Positions 1-7,478 of a stretch of 25,850 nt of DNA are shown in pieces. The DNA lies in the NCBI GenBank assembly GCA_900754965.1, contig CAAEEO010000032.1, positions 1-25,850 of the forward strand. The letters run 5' to 3'. Source of the DNA: an uncultured Oscillospiraceae bacterium (GTDB taxonomy: Bacteria > Bacillota > Clostridia > Oscillospirales > Oscillospiraceae). A program made the position numbers and the translations under genes. Each line of letters starts with the position of its first letter. The first letter of the stretch is position 1. The notes under the pieces were generated by a model. It did not search any database. It was not told the DNA's origin and saw only the letters and a list, made by a program, of their open reading frames with translations.

Positions 1-389
1 GAGTAGGTATCGCCGTTGTCTTTATAGGTGTGATAGTCGTGCATCTTGGTCAGCAGCTGTGCGCTCCGGGGACCGGTGAATCGGACGATCTGGTTATAGC
101 CGAAGTGCATGGGCACCATATCGTCGCCGCAAGTCCGGCGGTTCTGTTCCACCTGCTTGTTCCGGTCTGTGTTGCCCGGGCGTCCGCTCCAGAATGTGCG
201 GAACCCTTCCTCTGTAAACACATCGGGCATCATATCGAACAGCTGATTGTCAATGCACCAGAAGTAGCGGCTTTTCGCTGCGAGGATCGCAGGGATTTCG
301 ACCAACTGCTCTGGAGTATAGGGTTTACCGGCCTCCTGCAGAATGGCCTCTGCCAGTTCCAGAATTCCCCGATCGGCATCAATAGTCAT
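1..389 (-). CDS. NTF2/SnoaL-like domain protein (3' end cut by window edge)
   Basis: Read on the minus strand from ATG at 389-387, preceded by a good GGAGG site. About 129 codons are visible and no stop is reached before the window edge. The pattern, a helical start around residues 28-50 (SRYFWCIDNQLFD), then VFTEE and later strands, resembles the NTF2/SnoaL-like alpha+beta fold used by small dehydratases, isomerases and hydrolases. No catalytic residue can be assigned from this fragment. It is divergent from the XRE-type regulator at 703, and a second gene of the same broad fold lies beyond that regulator at 2202-2666. The regulator may therefore control both, which is inference. The family call is by sequence character only. 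The substrate is unknown. Confidence 0.6.
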   Translation of the reverse strand, partial: MTIDADRGILELAEAILQEAGKPYTPEQLVEIPAILAAKSRYFWCIDNQLFDMMPDVFTEEGFRTFWSGRPGNTDRNKQVEQNRRTCGDDMVPMHFGYNQIVRFTGPRSAQLLTKMHDYHTYKDNGDTY

Positions 390-424
390 GGTGAAAACCT
401 CCCTGAATAACATTTGGTGAGTTC

Positions 425-453
425 ATTGTATCAAATCTGTGGACAAATGTGTA
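425..453 (-). promoter_or_regulatory. Candidate minus-strand promoter for the partial NTF2-like gene
   Basis: On the minus strand, TACACA (453-448) is separated by 17 bp from TACAAT (430-425), a 5/6 match at -10. This would start the transcript near 418, about 30 nt before the ATG at 389. A second option further upstream is TTGACA (653-648) with a 17-bp spacer to TAAATT (630-625), which would give a leader of about 230 nt. The sequence cannot decide between them. The 313-bp gap 390-702 holds these sites and the plus-strand promoter at 576-604; I see no gene in it. Confidence 0.3.
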
Positions 454-575
454 TTGTTTGCGTGTGACACTGGTTGCAGTACCTTGCTTGAAAATTGCCG
501 CAACTTGAATTGTTTCATAAAATGTGGGCAATTTTTAGAAAAATGAGATTTTACATCAGTTTTAAGGGGGATAAC

Positions 576-604
576 TTGCGGAAAAGTAGATTTTTTGATA
601 TAAT
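576..604 (+). promoter_or_regulatory. Sigma-A-type promoter for the XRE-like regulator
   Basis: TTGCGG (576-581), a 17-bp spacer and a perfect TATAAT (599-604). The predicted start is near 611, leaving a leader of about 90 nt before the ATG at 703. The candidate opposite-strand promoter at 625-653 faces this one, so the two early transcripts would overlap if both are used. Confidence 0.6.
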
Positions 605-702
605 ACTTTTTACAAAAATCATAAAATTTAATGAAGTAAAGACACTTTGTCAATTTTATGGTACATATTGAATTTTAGGAGTCAAGAAAGCGGGGCGAAG
701 GG

Positions 703-2124
703 ATGACTTTTGGAAAGACTTTAAAGGAGCTGACGGCATTGTGCGGTGTGAAACGCTGCAATTTGGCGGCGGCATTGGGGTATGATGCCTCGTATGTCAG
801 CCGGTGGGTCAATGACCAGAAATTACCGGCTCTGCGCAATAATGATGCTTTGCTAAAGCAGATTGCAAAGTATGTATGCGAAAATTGTCCGCAGGGGCAG
901 CGAGGCCGGGTGATCCAACGATTTGCACTGGAGTGTCCTGACCCGGAAGATCTGGAATGTTTTACCAGAGAAGTTCTGCGGCTGCTGACAGACAGTTATT
1001 CAGAGAAACGGGAAAAGAACTTGAGTAGGTCTGGCCGTTCCATGCAGGACAACGCCCATTTGATGGCCACAAAGGAAAACATCCTTTTTCCGGAGAGTAT
1101 TTTTGAGGCGCTACAGGAATTGCCCTCGACCACACGGCAGCTTAACATGGTTTGTACCATGCCGATCCATGCTCAGTTTAAAAACAATGCCACTTTTTTC
1201 CGCAGGGTTCTGTCCACAGTGGGACCGGATAAGGAAATTCGGGTCCTTCAGTTTGTAGATTCAGAAGATGTGCAGCAGAAAGCGGATCGATCTTGCCGCT
1301 CATTTTGTTATTTGATGGGATTACAGGGAAAGATCCACTACGAATTTTATGAGCTGAACGGAAAAAAAGAGAGTTATATTTTCCTGATCCGGGACGGTCT
1401 GCTACTCCAATATCTCAGAGAGCCTTTTTCCAGGGAAATCTACCTGTTGGAAACGAAAGAACCGGAGATCCTTGCGCAATATGGGGCGTTTACCGATCAA
1501 TATATCCGCAACCGCACTGCAATGACTCAGCGTGAAACTATGCAGAAATTGTTCCAGAGCCGCTATTTCCTGGATTATTTCATGCAGCCTCGCTGTCGTT
1601 GCGTGCTGAAACGAATGCAGCCTATTTTCTTTCCGGAAACGCTGCAGGAAAAGGTGATGGCGGGACAAAAAGCCTTGGTTCGCCGGCACAGATTGTTTTT
1701 GGATGGCTCTCAGTTTTTTGAGTCGATCATTCTCTACCAGTCCGCGCTGATCGACTACATTTATACTGGAAAATTGATGGCTTTCGGCACGATGATGGAG
1801 ATTGCACCGGAGGATCGGCTGACGCATCTGCAATATATGTTAGAGGCGCTGTCCGAAAAACCGAATCAGCTGTTCATTCTTTCCACGCAGAACCAAATTT
1901 GCAGCTATGACGATCTGCCCACTTCACTGTTTCTCAGCCAGCACACGGCATTCGCCTTGGCCAATGAGGAGCATCGTGACCGTGTGTCCTACACTGTATC
2001 TTCCGCGGGAATGATCCGGGGATTGAATATTTGGCTGGACCATATGGAGCAGCTTCCGCCGGAACAATGTCTGACGGGAGAAGATGCGATTCGTTATATT
2101 TCCCAGTGCATTCGACTACTATAA
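703..2124 (+). CDS. XRE-type helix-turn-helix regulator with large unidentified C-terminal region
   Basis: A 473-residue protein. Residues about 8-45 form a Cro/CI-like helix-turn-helix, with CGVKRCNLAAALGYDAS and then SRWVNDQKLP as the recognition-helix region. From about residue 120 to the end is a region I do not recognise, with mixed alpha/beta character, no transmembrane segment and no obvious catalytic motif; it may be a sensor or dimerisation domain. The start is fixed by an in-frame TAG at 676-678 and the lack of any other start between it and ATG 703. The ribosome site is poor: GAAGGG abuts the ATG. The gene sits between two NTF2/SnoaL-like genes on the opposite strand and ends in a terminator shared with the second. 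Role inferred: local transcriptional regulator. Ligand unknown. Confidence 0.65.
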   Translation: MTFGKTLKELTALCGVKRCNLAAALGYDASYVSRWVNDQKLPALRNNDALLKQIAKYVCENCPQGQRGRVIQRFALECPDPEDLECFTREVLRLLTDSYSEKREKNLSRSGRSMQDNAHLMATKENILFPESIFEALQELPSTTRQLNMVCTMPIHAQFKNNATFFRRVLSTVGPDKEIRVLQFVDSEDVQQKADRSCRSFCYLMGLQGKIHYEFYELNGKKESYIFLIRDGLLLQYLREPFSREIYLLETKEPEILAQYGAFTDQYIRNRTAMTQRETMQKLFQSRYFLDYFMQPRCRCVLKRMQPIFFPETLQEKVMAGQKALVRRHRLFLDGSQFFESIILYQSALIDYIYTGKLMAFGTMMEIAPEDRLTHLQYMLEALSEKPNQLFILSTQNQICSYDDLPTSLFLSQHTAFALANEEHRDRVSYTVSSAGMIRGLNIWLDHMEQLPPEQCLTGEDAIRYISQCIRLL

Positions 2125-2147
2125 GGCAATCAACAGGGTACCGTATC

Positions 2148-2186
2148 AAAAAAGACAGAGAGCTTAACGGCTCTCTGTCTTTTTTT
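2148..2186. terminator. Bidirectional intrinsic terminator
   Basis: Perfect 10-bp stem GACAGAGAGC (2154-2163) / GCTCTCTGTC (2170-2179) with loop TTAACG. It is preceded by A6 and followed by T7, so it can stop transcripts from both sides. It lies between the convergent regulator (stop at 2124) and the NTF2-like gene (stop at 2202). Confidence 0.92.
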
Positions 2187-2201
2187 GATTCGAAGGATTT
2201 T

Positions 2202-2666
2202 TCAGCTTGTTTTGATGGGGAAGGGGGCATTGTGCGTGTAACTGCCGCGTTGGATCATTTTTTCAATGCGCCACACGCCGTCTTCGCACCGAACCCAGTC
2301 GCAATCATACCACAATCCGCAGAAAAAAGTGTGATCCTGGCCTTTTAGTGTCATGGTCATGGGATTAAAGAGGATATGCGTGCTTTTGGCGGTCTTACGA
2401 TCCGGCGCAATGGTGGATTCGATATTGGTCATCAAGTGTTGAGAACGGAACATGGCCATGGATTTGGACAAATACTGTTTCATGTCCTCAACAGAGCCTT
2501 TGATGCCGCCGCTGGCGGTATAATCAATCCATGCGTTGGGTACCATAACATCATACAGATTTTCAAATTGTTTCTCATCAACGAGATGGGAGTAATGCAG
2601 GATCTGATCTTCGATGGCTTTTCTGTCCAGTAAAACTTGGAGCTGCTCCAACAGGTTCTCGTCCAT
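2202..2666 (-). CDS. NTF2/SnoaL-like family protein (possible dehydratase or isomerase fold)
   Basis: 154 residues, the usual length for a single-domain NTF2/SnoaL-like protein. The order fits the fold: an N-terminal helix pair with KAIEDQILHYSHLVDEKQFE (residues about 16-35), a strand with WIDYTASGG, a helix with MKQYLSKSM, QHLMTNIES as the inner strand, and a late WRIEKMI strand near the C-terminus. The same broad family includes bile-acid 7-alpha-dehydratase BaiE and scytalone dehydratase, but nothing here fixes a substrate, and a plain NTF2-like protein of unknown role is equally likely. The start at 2666 has a strong GGAGG site and a good promoter upstream. It is transcribed toward the XRE-like regulator and shares its terminator. 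Confidence 0.75.
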   Translation of the reverse strand: MDENLLEQLQVLLDRKAIEDQILHYSHLVDEKQFENLYDVMVPNAWIDYTASGGIKGSVEDMKQYLSKSMAMFRSQHLMTNIESTIAPDRKTAKSTHILFNPMTMTLKGQDHTFFCGLWYDCDWVRCEDGVWRIEKMIQRGSYTHNAPFPIKTS

Positions 2667-2682
2667 AGTAGTTCCTCCTTAG

Positions 2683-2698
2683 ACCAGTAAAAACTGGT
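2683..2698. repeat. Palindrome, candidate operator or leader hairpin
   Basis: ACCAGT-AAAA-ACTGGT is a perfect 6+6 inverted repeat. It lies in the first bases of the predicted minus-strand transcript (start near 2707), between the promoter and the ribosome site of the NTF2-like gene. That position suits a repressor operator, possibly for the neighbouring XRE-like protein. This is inference from position only. Confidence 0.4.
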
Positions 2699-2713
2699 TA
2701 TTTTTTTATCATA

Positions 2714-2742
2714 ATTATAATGCAGTTGTTTATTTTTTTCAA
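2714..2742 (-). promoter_or_regulatory. Sigma-A-type promoter for the NTF2-like gene
   Basis: On the minus strand, TTGAAA (2742-2737), a 17-bp spacer and a perfect TATAAT (2719-2714). The predicted start is near 2707, giving a leader of about 40 nt that contains the palindrome at 2683-2698. Confidence 0.7.
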
Positions 2743-2871
2743 TATTTTTTTATTGTCCCTGTTTATACAAAAATTTTACAAGAAAGAGGCATAATAGAGG
2801 TGGAAGAGTTTACAAAAAAAGCTCAAACTGAATGTAATGTCAATAAATGGAGAACGAGAGGTAATGGGAAC

Positions 2872-3798
2872 GTGTATAGTGTGATTGACATCGGTTCGAA
2901 TACCATCCGCCTGACGGTGTATCAGGTTCAGGAGGGGAAAATCGATACGGTGTTCCATGAGAAAAGCACAGCGGGACTGGCAGGGTATGTCAATGAAAAG
3001 GGAAAACTCTCCCAAGCGGGAATCCAGCGGGCGGTGGAATCTCTGCTCCGGTTTCGTCGGATTTTGGAAAATCTGGCCATTGATCATGTTGCGGTATTCG
3101 CTACGGCCTCTTTGCGGAATGTGGTAAATACCGATGAGGCGTTGACAGCCATTGAGCAGCAAACTGGATTCCATGTGGACATCCTGTCAGGAGAAAAAGA
3201 GGCGCTATTGGATCATATCGGCGCGACCCATTTCCTGCCGGCGGCAGATGGGCTGCTGCTTGACATCGGCGGAGGGAGTACGGAATTGGTATTTTCGTCT
3301 GCTGGTGTAGTGCAAAAGGCAGTTTCGCTGCCTATCGGCTCGCTCAATATGTATCATAAATATGTTTCGTATGTCCTGCCGACTGCGTCTGAACGCAGAC
3401 GCATCGAACGGCGAATCGATAAAGAACTGGGAAAAGTGGATTTGCCGATGGAGTCTTGCCCAGTGGTCTGTGGTGTGGGCGGAACAGTTCGGGCTACCTG
3501 CAAATTATTAAACACTTGGAAAAAATTGCCGACGAGCAATCGGACGGTAGGATTTTCCGCCATATTGGAATTTTTGGAAACAGTCCGACCGGAGGAGAAA
3601 GAGAGTTTGCTGCCGATTTTGAAATCTGCCCCTGACCGGATCCATACGCTTTTGCCAGGGATGACAATTTTGAGCAAATTAGGCAGTGTATTCGGCTGTG
3701 AAACCATGATCGTCAGCGATTACGGTGTGCGGGAAGGATACTTGCTGTCGGAAGTGCTTCAAGTGGAGCGGAGGGATGACCAATGGAAGAGGAAATAA
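2872..3798 (+). CDS. ppx: Ppx/GppA-family exopolyphosphatase
   Basis: Releases phosphate from polyphosphate chain ends or, in the GppA branch, converts pppGpp to ppGpp; sequence alone does not separate these. It is an ASKHA-fold phosphatase of about 308 residues, the short form. The phosphate-1 loop is VIDIGSNTIRL (residues 4-14), ATASLRN follows, the phosphate-2 loop DIGGGSTEL begins near residue 131, and GVGGTVRA comes later. I chose GTG 2872, which has AGAGGT 9 nt upstream and puts the phosphate loop at the usual distance from the N-terminus. An in-frame GTG at 2800, also with an AAAGAGG site, would add 24 residues. It overlaps the ppk1 start by 16 bp, so the two are translationally coupled: one gene makes polyphosphate and the other consumes it. 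Confidence 0.88.
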   Translation: MYSVIDIGSNTIRLTVYQVQEGKIDTVFHEKSTAGLAGYVNEKGKLSQAGIQRAVESLLRFRRILENLAIDHVAVFATASLRNVVNTDEALTAIEQQTGFHVDILSGEKEALLDHIGATHFLPAADGLLLDIGGGSTELVFSSAGVVQKAVSLPIGSLNMYHKYVSYVLPTASERRRIERRIDKELGKVDLPMESCPVVCGVGGTVRATCKLLNTWKKLPTSNRTVGFSAILEFLETVRPEEKESLLPILKSAPDRIHTLLPGMTILSKLGSVFGCETMIVSDYGVREGYLLSEVLQVERRDDQWKRK

Positions 3799-5915
3799 AG
3801 CGCTATAGTCAAAATCGTGAGCTATCCTGGTTGGCGTTTAATGACAGAGTGTTGGATGAGGCCACGGATGAGTCGGTTCCTCTTTTGGAACGGCTGAAAT
3901 TTGTTTCCATTTTCACGGCAAATTTAGATGAGTTTTTTATGATACGCGTGGGCAGTTTGTATGATATTCTGTCTATGGATGACCGGGCCAGCGACCGGCG
4001 GACAGGGATGACTGTGAGTGAGCAGTTGGAGCGGATCTATGCCGCGGTCCGGCCTTTGTGCGAAAAACGTGACCGGATCTACGGCGTTCTGAAACAGAAA
4101 CTGGCAAATTATCAGATCGCCGATCTCCGACCGGAAGAGTTGACACAAGAGGAGCAAACCTATCTGAAACAGTATTTTAAGGAAGAAATTTTCCCGCTCC
4201 TTTCCCCGCAAATCGTGGATTACAGCCACCCATTTCCGCATTTGATCAATCAACAGATCTATGTGGTTGCCAATTTGACCAGGAAAAAGGAGACGATGTT
4301 GGGCATTGTGCCGGTGACTGATATGCTCCCGGAAATTGTGAATTTGCCTGGGGATGGTGTGCGGTTCGTTCGCATGGAGACCCTGATTGAAACCTATATG
4401 GAGAAGATTTTTGAACAATATCAGGTTTCGGACATCAATTCTATCTGTGTTACAAGAAATGCGGATATTTCCCCTGATGATGAACTGTTTGAAGTGGAAG
4501 ACGATTTCCGCAATCACATGAAAAAACTGCTGCATAAACGAAGACGCATGGCTGTTGTGCGTCTGGAAACAGCCCGTCCGTTAGAACGCAAAATGGAGGA
4601 AATTCTTCTGAAACGCTGCCACATCAGCAAGGCACAGATTTTTCAAACAGAAACGCCGATGCGAATGGACTATGTCTATTCCATTCTGGCTAAAGTTCCC
4701 GATTCCATGAACTGTAAATTGATTTATCCAGCATACACCCCGCAAATCACCATTCCGGGCTATCAGGGAAATATGCTGAAACTGGCGCGGAAACAGGATC
4801 TGTTGTTGTCGTTCCCTTATGAGAGCATGGACCCCTTTCTGCGGATGATTCGGGAGGCGGGAACAGATCCGGATGTGCTCTCCATAAAAATCACGATTTA
4901 CCGCCTTGCCAAAAATGCGCGTCTGGTGGAATATCTTTGTGCGGCGGCAGAAAATGGAAAAGAGGTTACAGTGCTGATCGAATTGCGCGCCAGATTCGAT
5001 GAGCAAAATAACATCGACTGGTCAGAGCGGTTGGAAACAGCCGGATGCCGGGTACTTTACGGGTTTGAAACATATAAAGTCCACTCCAAGATCTGTCTCA
5101 TCACGCTGCGGGACAGAAAGGGATTGCAATACATCACCCAGATCGGCACTGGAAACTACAATGAGAAAACTGCCCGATTATATGCCGACCTGTCCCTGAT
5201 CACGGCAGATCCCCGCATTGGGCGGGATGCGGTACAGTTTTTCAAAAATATGTCCATCGGGAATTTGGAGGGGAACTATCAGCATTTGCTGGTGTCACCG
5301 AGGGGACTGAAACCGGCGCTGCTGAGATTGGTCGAAGAAGAAACGGAAAAAGGTGCGCAGGGGCACATTGTTATCAAATGCAACGCAGTGACAGACTGCG
5401 CGATGATCGAGGCGTTGTCCAGAGCATCGCGGGCAGGGGTGAAAGTGGAACTGATTGTGCGTGGAATTTGCTGCATTCTTCCGGATGTTGCGGGGTACAC
5501 TCAAGGCATCACCGTTACCAGTATCGTGGGACGGTATTTGGAACACGCGAGAATCTATGCTTTTGGAGATGGAGAAGATCGAAAGATTTTGATTGGGTCA
5601 GCAGATTTGATGACCCGCAATACCGAGCGTCGTGTAGAGGTCATTACGCCTGTATATGATCCCACAATCAAACGAAAGCTTGAGGATTATCTGGAAATTC
5701 AGCTGCATGACACTGTGAAAGCGAGACGATTGACAAAAACTGGCGTTTATGAACGGGTGGAAAATAAGGCGGGAACGCCTGCTGTCTGCGCGCAGGAAGA
5801 ACTGATGGCACAAGCAATCCGGGAAGGCGCTGCATCCCGTGCTCAGAGTGAGGCATCGCCATCCAAATCTGTCCGACCTCTGCGTAGTCTGCTACAACGT
5901 CTTAAAAAGCGATGA
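3783..5915 (+). CDS. ppk1: Polyphosphate kinase 1
   Basis: Transfers the terminal phosphate of ATP to a growing polyphosphate chain, reversibly. 710 residues, the normal length for PPK1. The N-terminal domain opens with NRELSWLAFNDRVLDEA (residues about 9-25). The catalytic domain carries two conserved histidines, His434 in VHSKICLI (the site that is autophosphorylated in the family) and His588 in LEHARIYAF. The C-terminal SADLMTRNTERRVEV is also typical. All key motifs are intact. The ATG at 3783 lies inside the end of ppx with GGAGGG just upstream. The tail after about residue 660 is rich in Ala, Glu and Arg and looks like a variable extension. Membrane association is known for family members, but no transmembrane segment is seen. 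Confidence 0.96.
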   Translation: MEEEIKRYSQNRELSWLAFNDRVLDEATDESVPLLERLKFVSIFTANLDEFFMIRVGSLYDILSMDDRASDRRTGMTVSEQLERIYAAVRPLCEKRDRIYGVLKQKLANYQIADLRPEELTQEEQTYLKQYFKEEIFPLLSPQIVDYSHPFPHLINQQIYVVANLTRKKETMLGIVPVTDMLPEIVNLPGDGVRFVRMETLIETYMEKIFEQYQVSDINSICVTRNADISPDDELFEVEDDFRNHMKKLLHKRRRMAVVRLETARPLERKMEEILLKRCHISKAQIFQTETPMRMDYVYSILAKVPDSMNCKLIYPAYTPQITIPGYQGNMLKLARKQDLLLSFPYESMDPFLRMIREAGTDPDVLSIKITIYRLAKNARLVEYLCAAAENGKEVTVLIELRARFDEQNNIDWSERLETAGCRVLYGFETYKVHSKICLITLRDRKGLQYITQIGTGNYNEKTARLYADLSLITADPRIGRDAVQFFKNMSIGNLEGNYQHLLVSPRGLKPALLRLVEEETEKGAQGHIVIKCNAVTDCAMIEALSRASRAGVKVELIVRGICCILPDVAGYTQGITVTSIVGRYLEHARIYAFGDGEDRKILIGSADLMTRNTERRVEVITPVYDPTIKRKLEDYLEIQLHDTVKARRLTKTGVYERVENKAGTPAVCAQEELMAQAIREGAASRAQSEASPSKSVRPLRSLLQRLKKR

Positions 5916-5949
5916 GGGCGTGATGCGGCAATAGTTTCATGATTTTCAT

Positions 5950-5978
5950 TTGACGAAAAAGCGTTCAGCAGTTAGAAT
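5950..5978 (+). promoter_or_regulatory. Promoter for adenosine deaminase
   Basis: TTGACG (5950-5955), 17 bp, TAGAAT (5973-5978); each box is one mismatch from consensus. The predicted start is near 5985, which excludes the in-frame GTG at 5982 as the start codon of the next gene. No terminator was found between ppk1 and this promoter, so read-through from ppk1 is possible. Confidence 0.65.
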
Positions 5979-6002
5979 AGAGTGCAGGAAGGAGCGATGG
6001 GT

Positions 6003-6989
6003 GTGTATTATATCGACCTGCACTTACATTTAGACGGCTCTCTGCCGGCAGAAACCATTCTGAAACTGGCGGAACGGAGCGGCGTGGAATTGCCGGCAGA
6101 CAGTCCGGAAACTTTGCGGCCGTTTCTGAGCGTTGAGGATAACTGCCAAAGTTTGAATGAATATTTGGAGAAATTCGATCTGCCCATTGCGGTTCTTCAG
6201 ACAGAGGAATGTCTGGAACTGGCCGCCTACGAATTGCTGACAGATCTGAACCGCCGGGGCGTAGTCTATACCGAAATCCGATTTGCGCCCGGTTCGCACT
6301 GCGCCCGGGGCCTTTCTCAGGAGCAGGTGATTGAATCCGTGCTTTCCGGCATGAACAGGGCCATGGGGGAACTGCCGATTCGTGCGCAGCTGATTGCTTG
6401 TTGTATGCGTGGAAAAGACAATTTTCAAACAAATCAGGAAACGGTTCTGGCGGCTAAGCAGTTTCTGGGAGCAGGTGTGTGCTGCATAGATCTTGCGGGG
6501 GCAGAGGCGATTTTCCCGACGGAGGATTTTGCTGCGCTGTTTGCCTTTGCGCGGGAACAGGATGTTCCGTATATCATTCATGCCGGGGAGGCAGCGGGCT
6601 GTGAGAGCGTCCGGGCGGCACTGAAATTTGGGGCAAAGCGCATCGGCCATGGAGTGGCTGCTGCAGCGGATGCGGCACTTATGGATCAACTGCGGGAAGA
6701 GCAGATTCCGTTGGAAGTCTGCGTTACCAGCAATGTCCAGACAAAAGCAGTGCCGTGTTTGGAACAGCACCCCATCCGGCGCCTTATGGAGTACGGTGTT
6801 CCGGTAACGGTAAACACGGATAACATGACAGTGTCCAATACGGACATGGCGAAAGAAATTTCTCTGCTTCGCACCGCATTCAGTTTCACAGAGGAGGAAA
6901 TTCGCCGGTTGCAGGCGAATGCTGTGAATGCGGCATTTTTGACCGAAACAGAAAAAGAAAACCTGCGGGAAACTCTGCATCTCCGGTGA
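6003..6989 (+). CDS. add: Adenosine deaminase family protein
   Basis: A zinc amidohydrolase-fold enzyme expected to convert adenosine to inosine in purine salvage, in the cytoplasm. 328 residues. Metal ligands are visible: His7 and His9 in DLHLHLDGSLP, His193 in IIHAGE, and Asp273 in VNTDN. RIGHGVA and SNVQTKA are also family motifs. The position after Asp273 is Asn rather than the Asp of classical ADA (NTDDP). Asn is common in some bacterial members but leaves the exact substrate (adenosine versus a related aminopurine such as adenine or a modified nucleoside) open. I chose GTG 6003, 8 nt after AAGGAG. ATG 5997 would leave only 2 nt and is the alternative. The stop codon is inside a strong hairpin. 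Confidence 0.85.
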   Translation: MYYIDLHLHLDGSLPAETILKLAERSGVELPADSPETLRPFLSVEDNCQSLNEYLEKFDLPIAVLQTEECLELAAYELLTDLNRRGVVYTEIRFAPGSHCARGLSQEQVIESVLSGMNRAMGELPIRAQLIACCMRGKDNFQTNQETVLAAKQFLGAGVCCIDLAGAEAIFPTEDFAALFAFAREQDVPYIIHAGEAAGCESVRAALKFGAKRIGHGVAAAADAALMDQLREEQIPLEVCVTSNVQTKAVPCLEQHPIRRLMEYGVPVTVNTDNMTVSNTDMAKEISLLRTAFSFTEEEIRRLQANAVNAAFLTETEKENLRETLHLR

Positions 6990-7008
6990 CCGGTTTTCCG
7001 GTCGCCGG
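6983..7008 (+). terminator. Stem-loop over the stop codon, probable weak terminator
   Basis: 11-bp stem (6983-6993 with 6998-7008, one G-U pair) closed by TTTT. The gene's TGA (6987-6989) lies in the 5' arm. A second small hairpin, CGTG-TTTT-CACG, follows at 7011-7022. There is no clean U-tract, so termination may be inefficient or the structure may protect the mRNA end. Confidence 0.5.
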
Positions 7009-7056
7009 GGCGTGTTTTCACGGAGCGGACATTACAAACGAACACGAAAAAATTGC

Positions 7057-7084
7057 TTGACAAAATTGCAGAACATAGTATAAT
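7057..7084 (+). promoter_or_regulatory. Perfect-consensus promoter of the T-box operon
   Basis: TTGACA (7057-7062), a 16-bp spacer and TATAAT (7079-7084); both boxes match the consensus exactly. The predicted start is near 7091. A strong constitutive promoter is what a leader-controlled operon usually has, with control exerted afterwards by the T-box. Confidence 0.85.
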
Positions 7085-7090
7085 TACTCT

Positions 7091-7364
7091 CAACAAATCA
7101 ATCACAAAAACCTTTGATGCGGAAGTCAAACCGTAAGCGCGCACACAGAGAGCATGGGGGAGCTGGGAACCATGTTGAAAGCGGGACGGCAAATGGGCCG
7201 CAGAGGGAAAGGCGAAAGCTCCGTTTGGAGTAGCCGGACCGTATGTCTGCGTTAAAGACGGGGGTGTGATAGCACCCTGCTGAGTGCACGGCTGTTGCTG
7301 TGAAAAAAGGTGGTACCGCAGAATTATTAGTTCTGTCCTTTTAGGAGGACGGGACTATTTTTTT
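7091..7364 (+). promoter_or_regulatory. T-box riboswitch leader of the ABC importer operon
   Basis: The leader contains AGGTGGTACCGC (7309-7320), the conserved T-box that forms the antiterminator bulge and pairs with uncharged tRNA. Upstream are a large Stem I region starting near 7116, with AGAGAG and a CATGG/CCATG apical arm (7153-7174), GGAGTAG near 7227-7233, and the GCGTTAA and GGGTG/CACCC stems typical of T-boxes at 7248-7276. A terminator follows. Uncharged tRNA should favour the antiterminator and switch the transporter on during shortage of its amino acid. The specifier codon is not certain: UGG (7226-7228, followed by A) would give tryptophan and fit the TrpX-like operon, but other triplets just upstream are possible. 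Confidence 0.93.
7329..7364 (+). terminator. T-box regulatory terminator
   Basis: 11-bp stem AGTTCTGTCCT (7329-7339) / AGGACGGGACT (7346-7356) with two G-U pairs and loop TTTAGG, then a T7 tract (7358-7364). Its 5' arm competes with the T-box antiterminator. Confidence 0.9.
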
Positions 7365-7384
7365 ATGCGGAAAAGATTTGTAGG

Positions 7385-7425
7385 ATATATTCCGCTCCAT
7401 TGTATTATGGTGGCGGGGAATATAT
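7385..7425 (+). other. Long bulged hairpin between T-box terminator and first gene
   Basis: ATATATTCC (7385-7393) pairs perfectly with GGAATATAT (7417-7425). Inside, GCT then CCAT (7397-7400) pair with ATGG (7407-7410) and the bases after it, giving about 16 pairs with small bulges. It is present only in read-through transcripts and could stabilise or mark the processed 5' end of the transporter mRNA. Function is inference. Confidence 0.5.
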
Positions 7426-7478
7426 TGAAGAGAGACACATGAGTAAACCTTGGATTTTTCAAAAAGGAGGATTCTATT

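Noticed and set aside
1..410. 126-codon plus-strand open frame at 30-410
   Set aside because: The minus strand reads as an NTF2-like protein with a GGAGG site and ATG at 389. The plus frame has no ribosome site or recognisable content.
2800..2871. Extended GTG start of ppx at 2800
   Set aside because: It adds 24 polar residues before the phosphate loop, not usual for the family. It is kept as an alternative because an AAAGAGG sequence precedes it.
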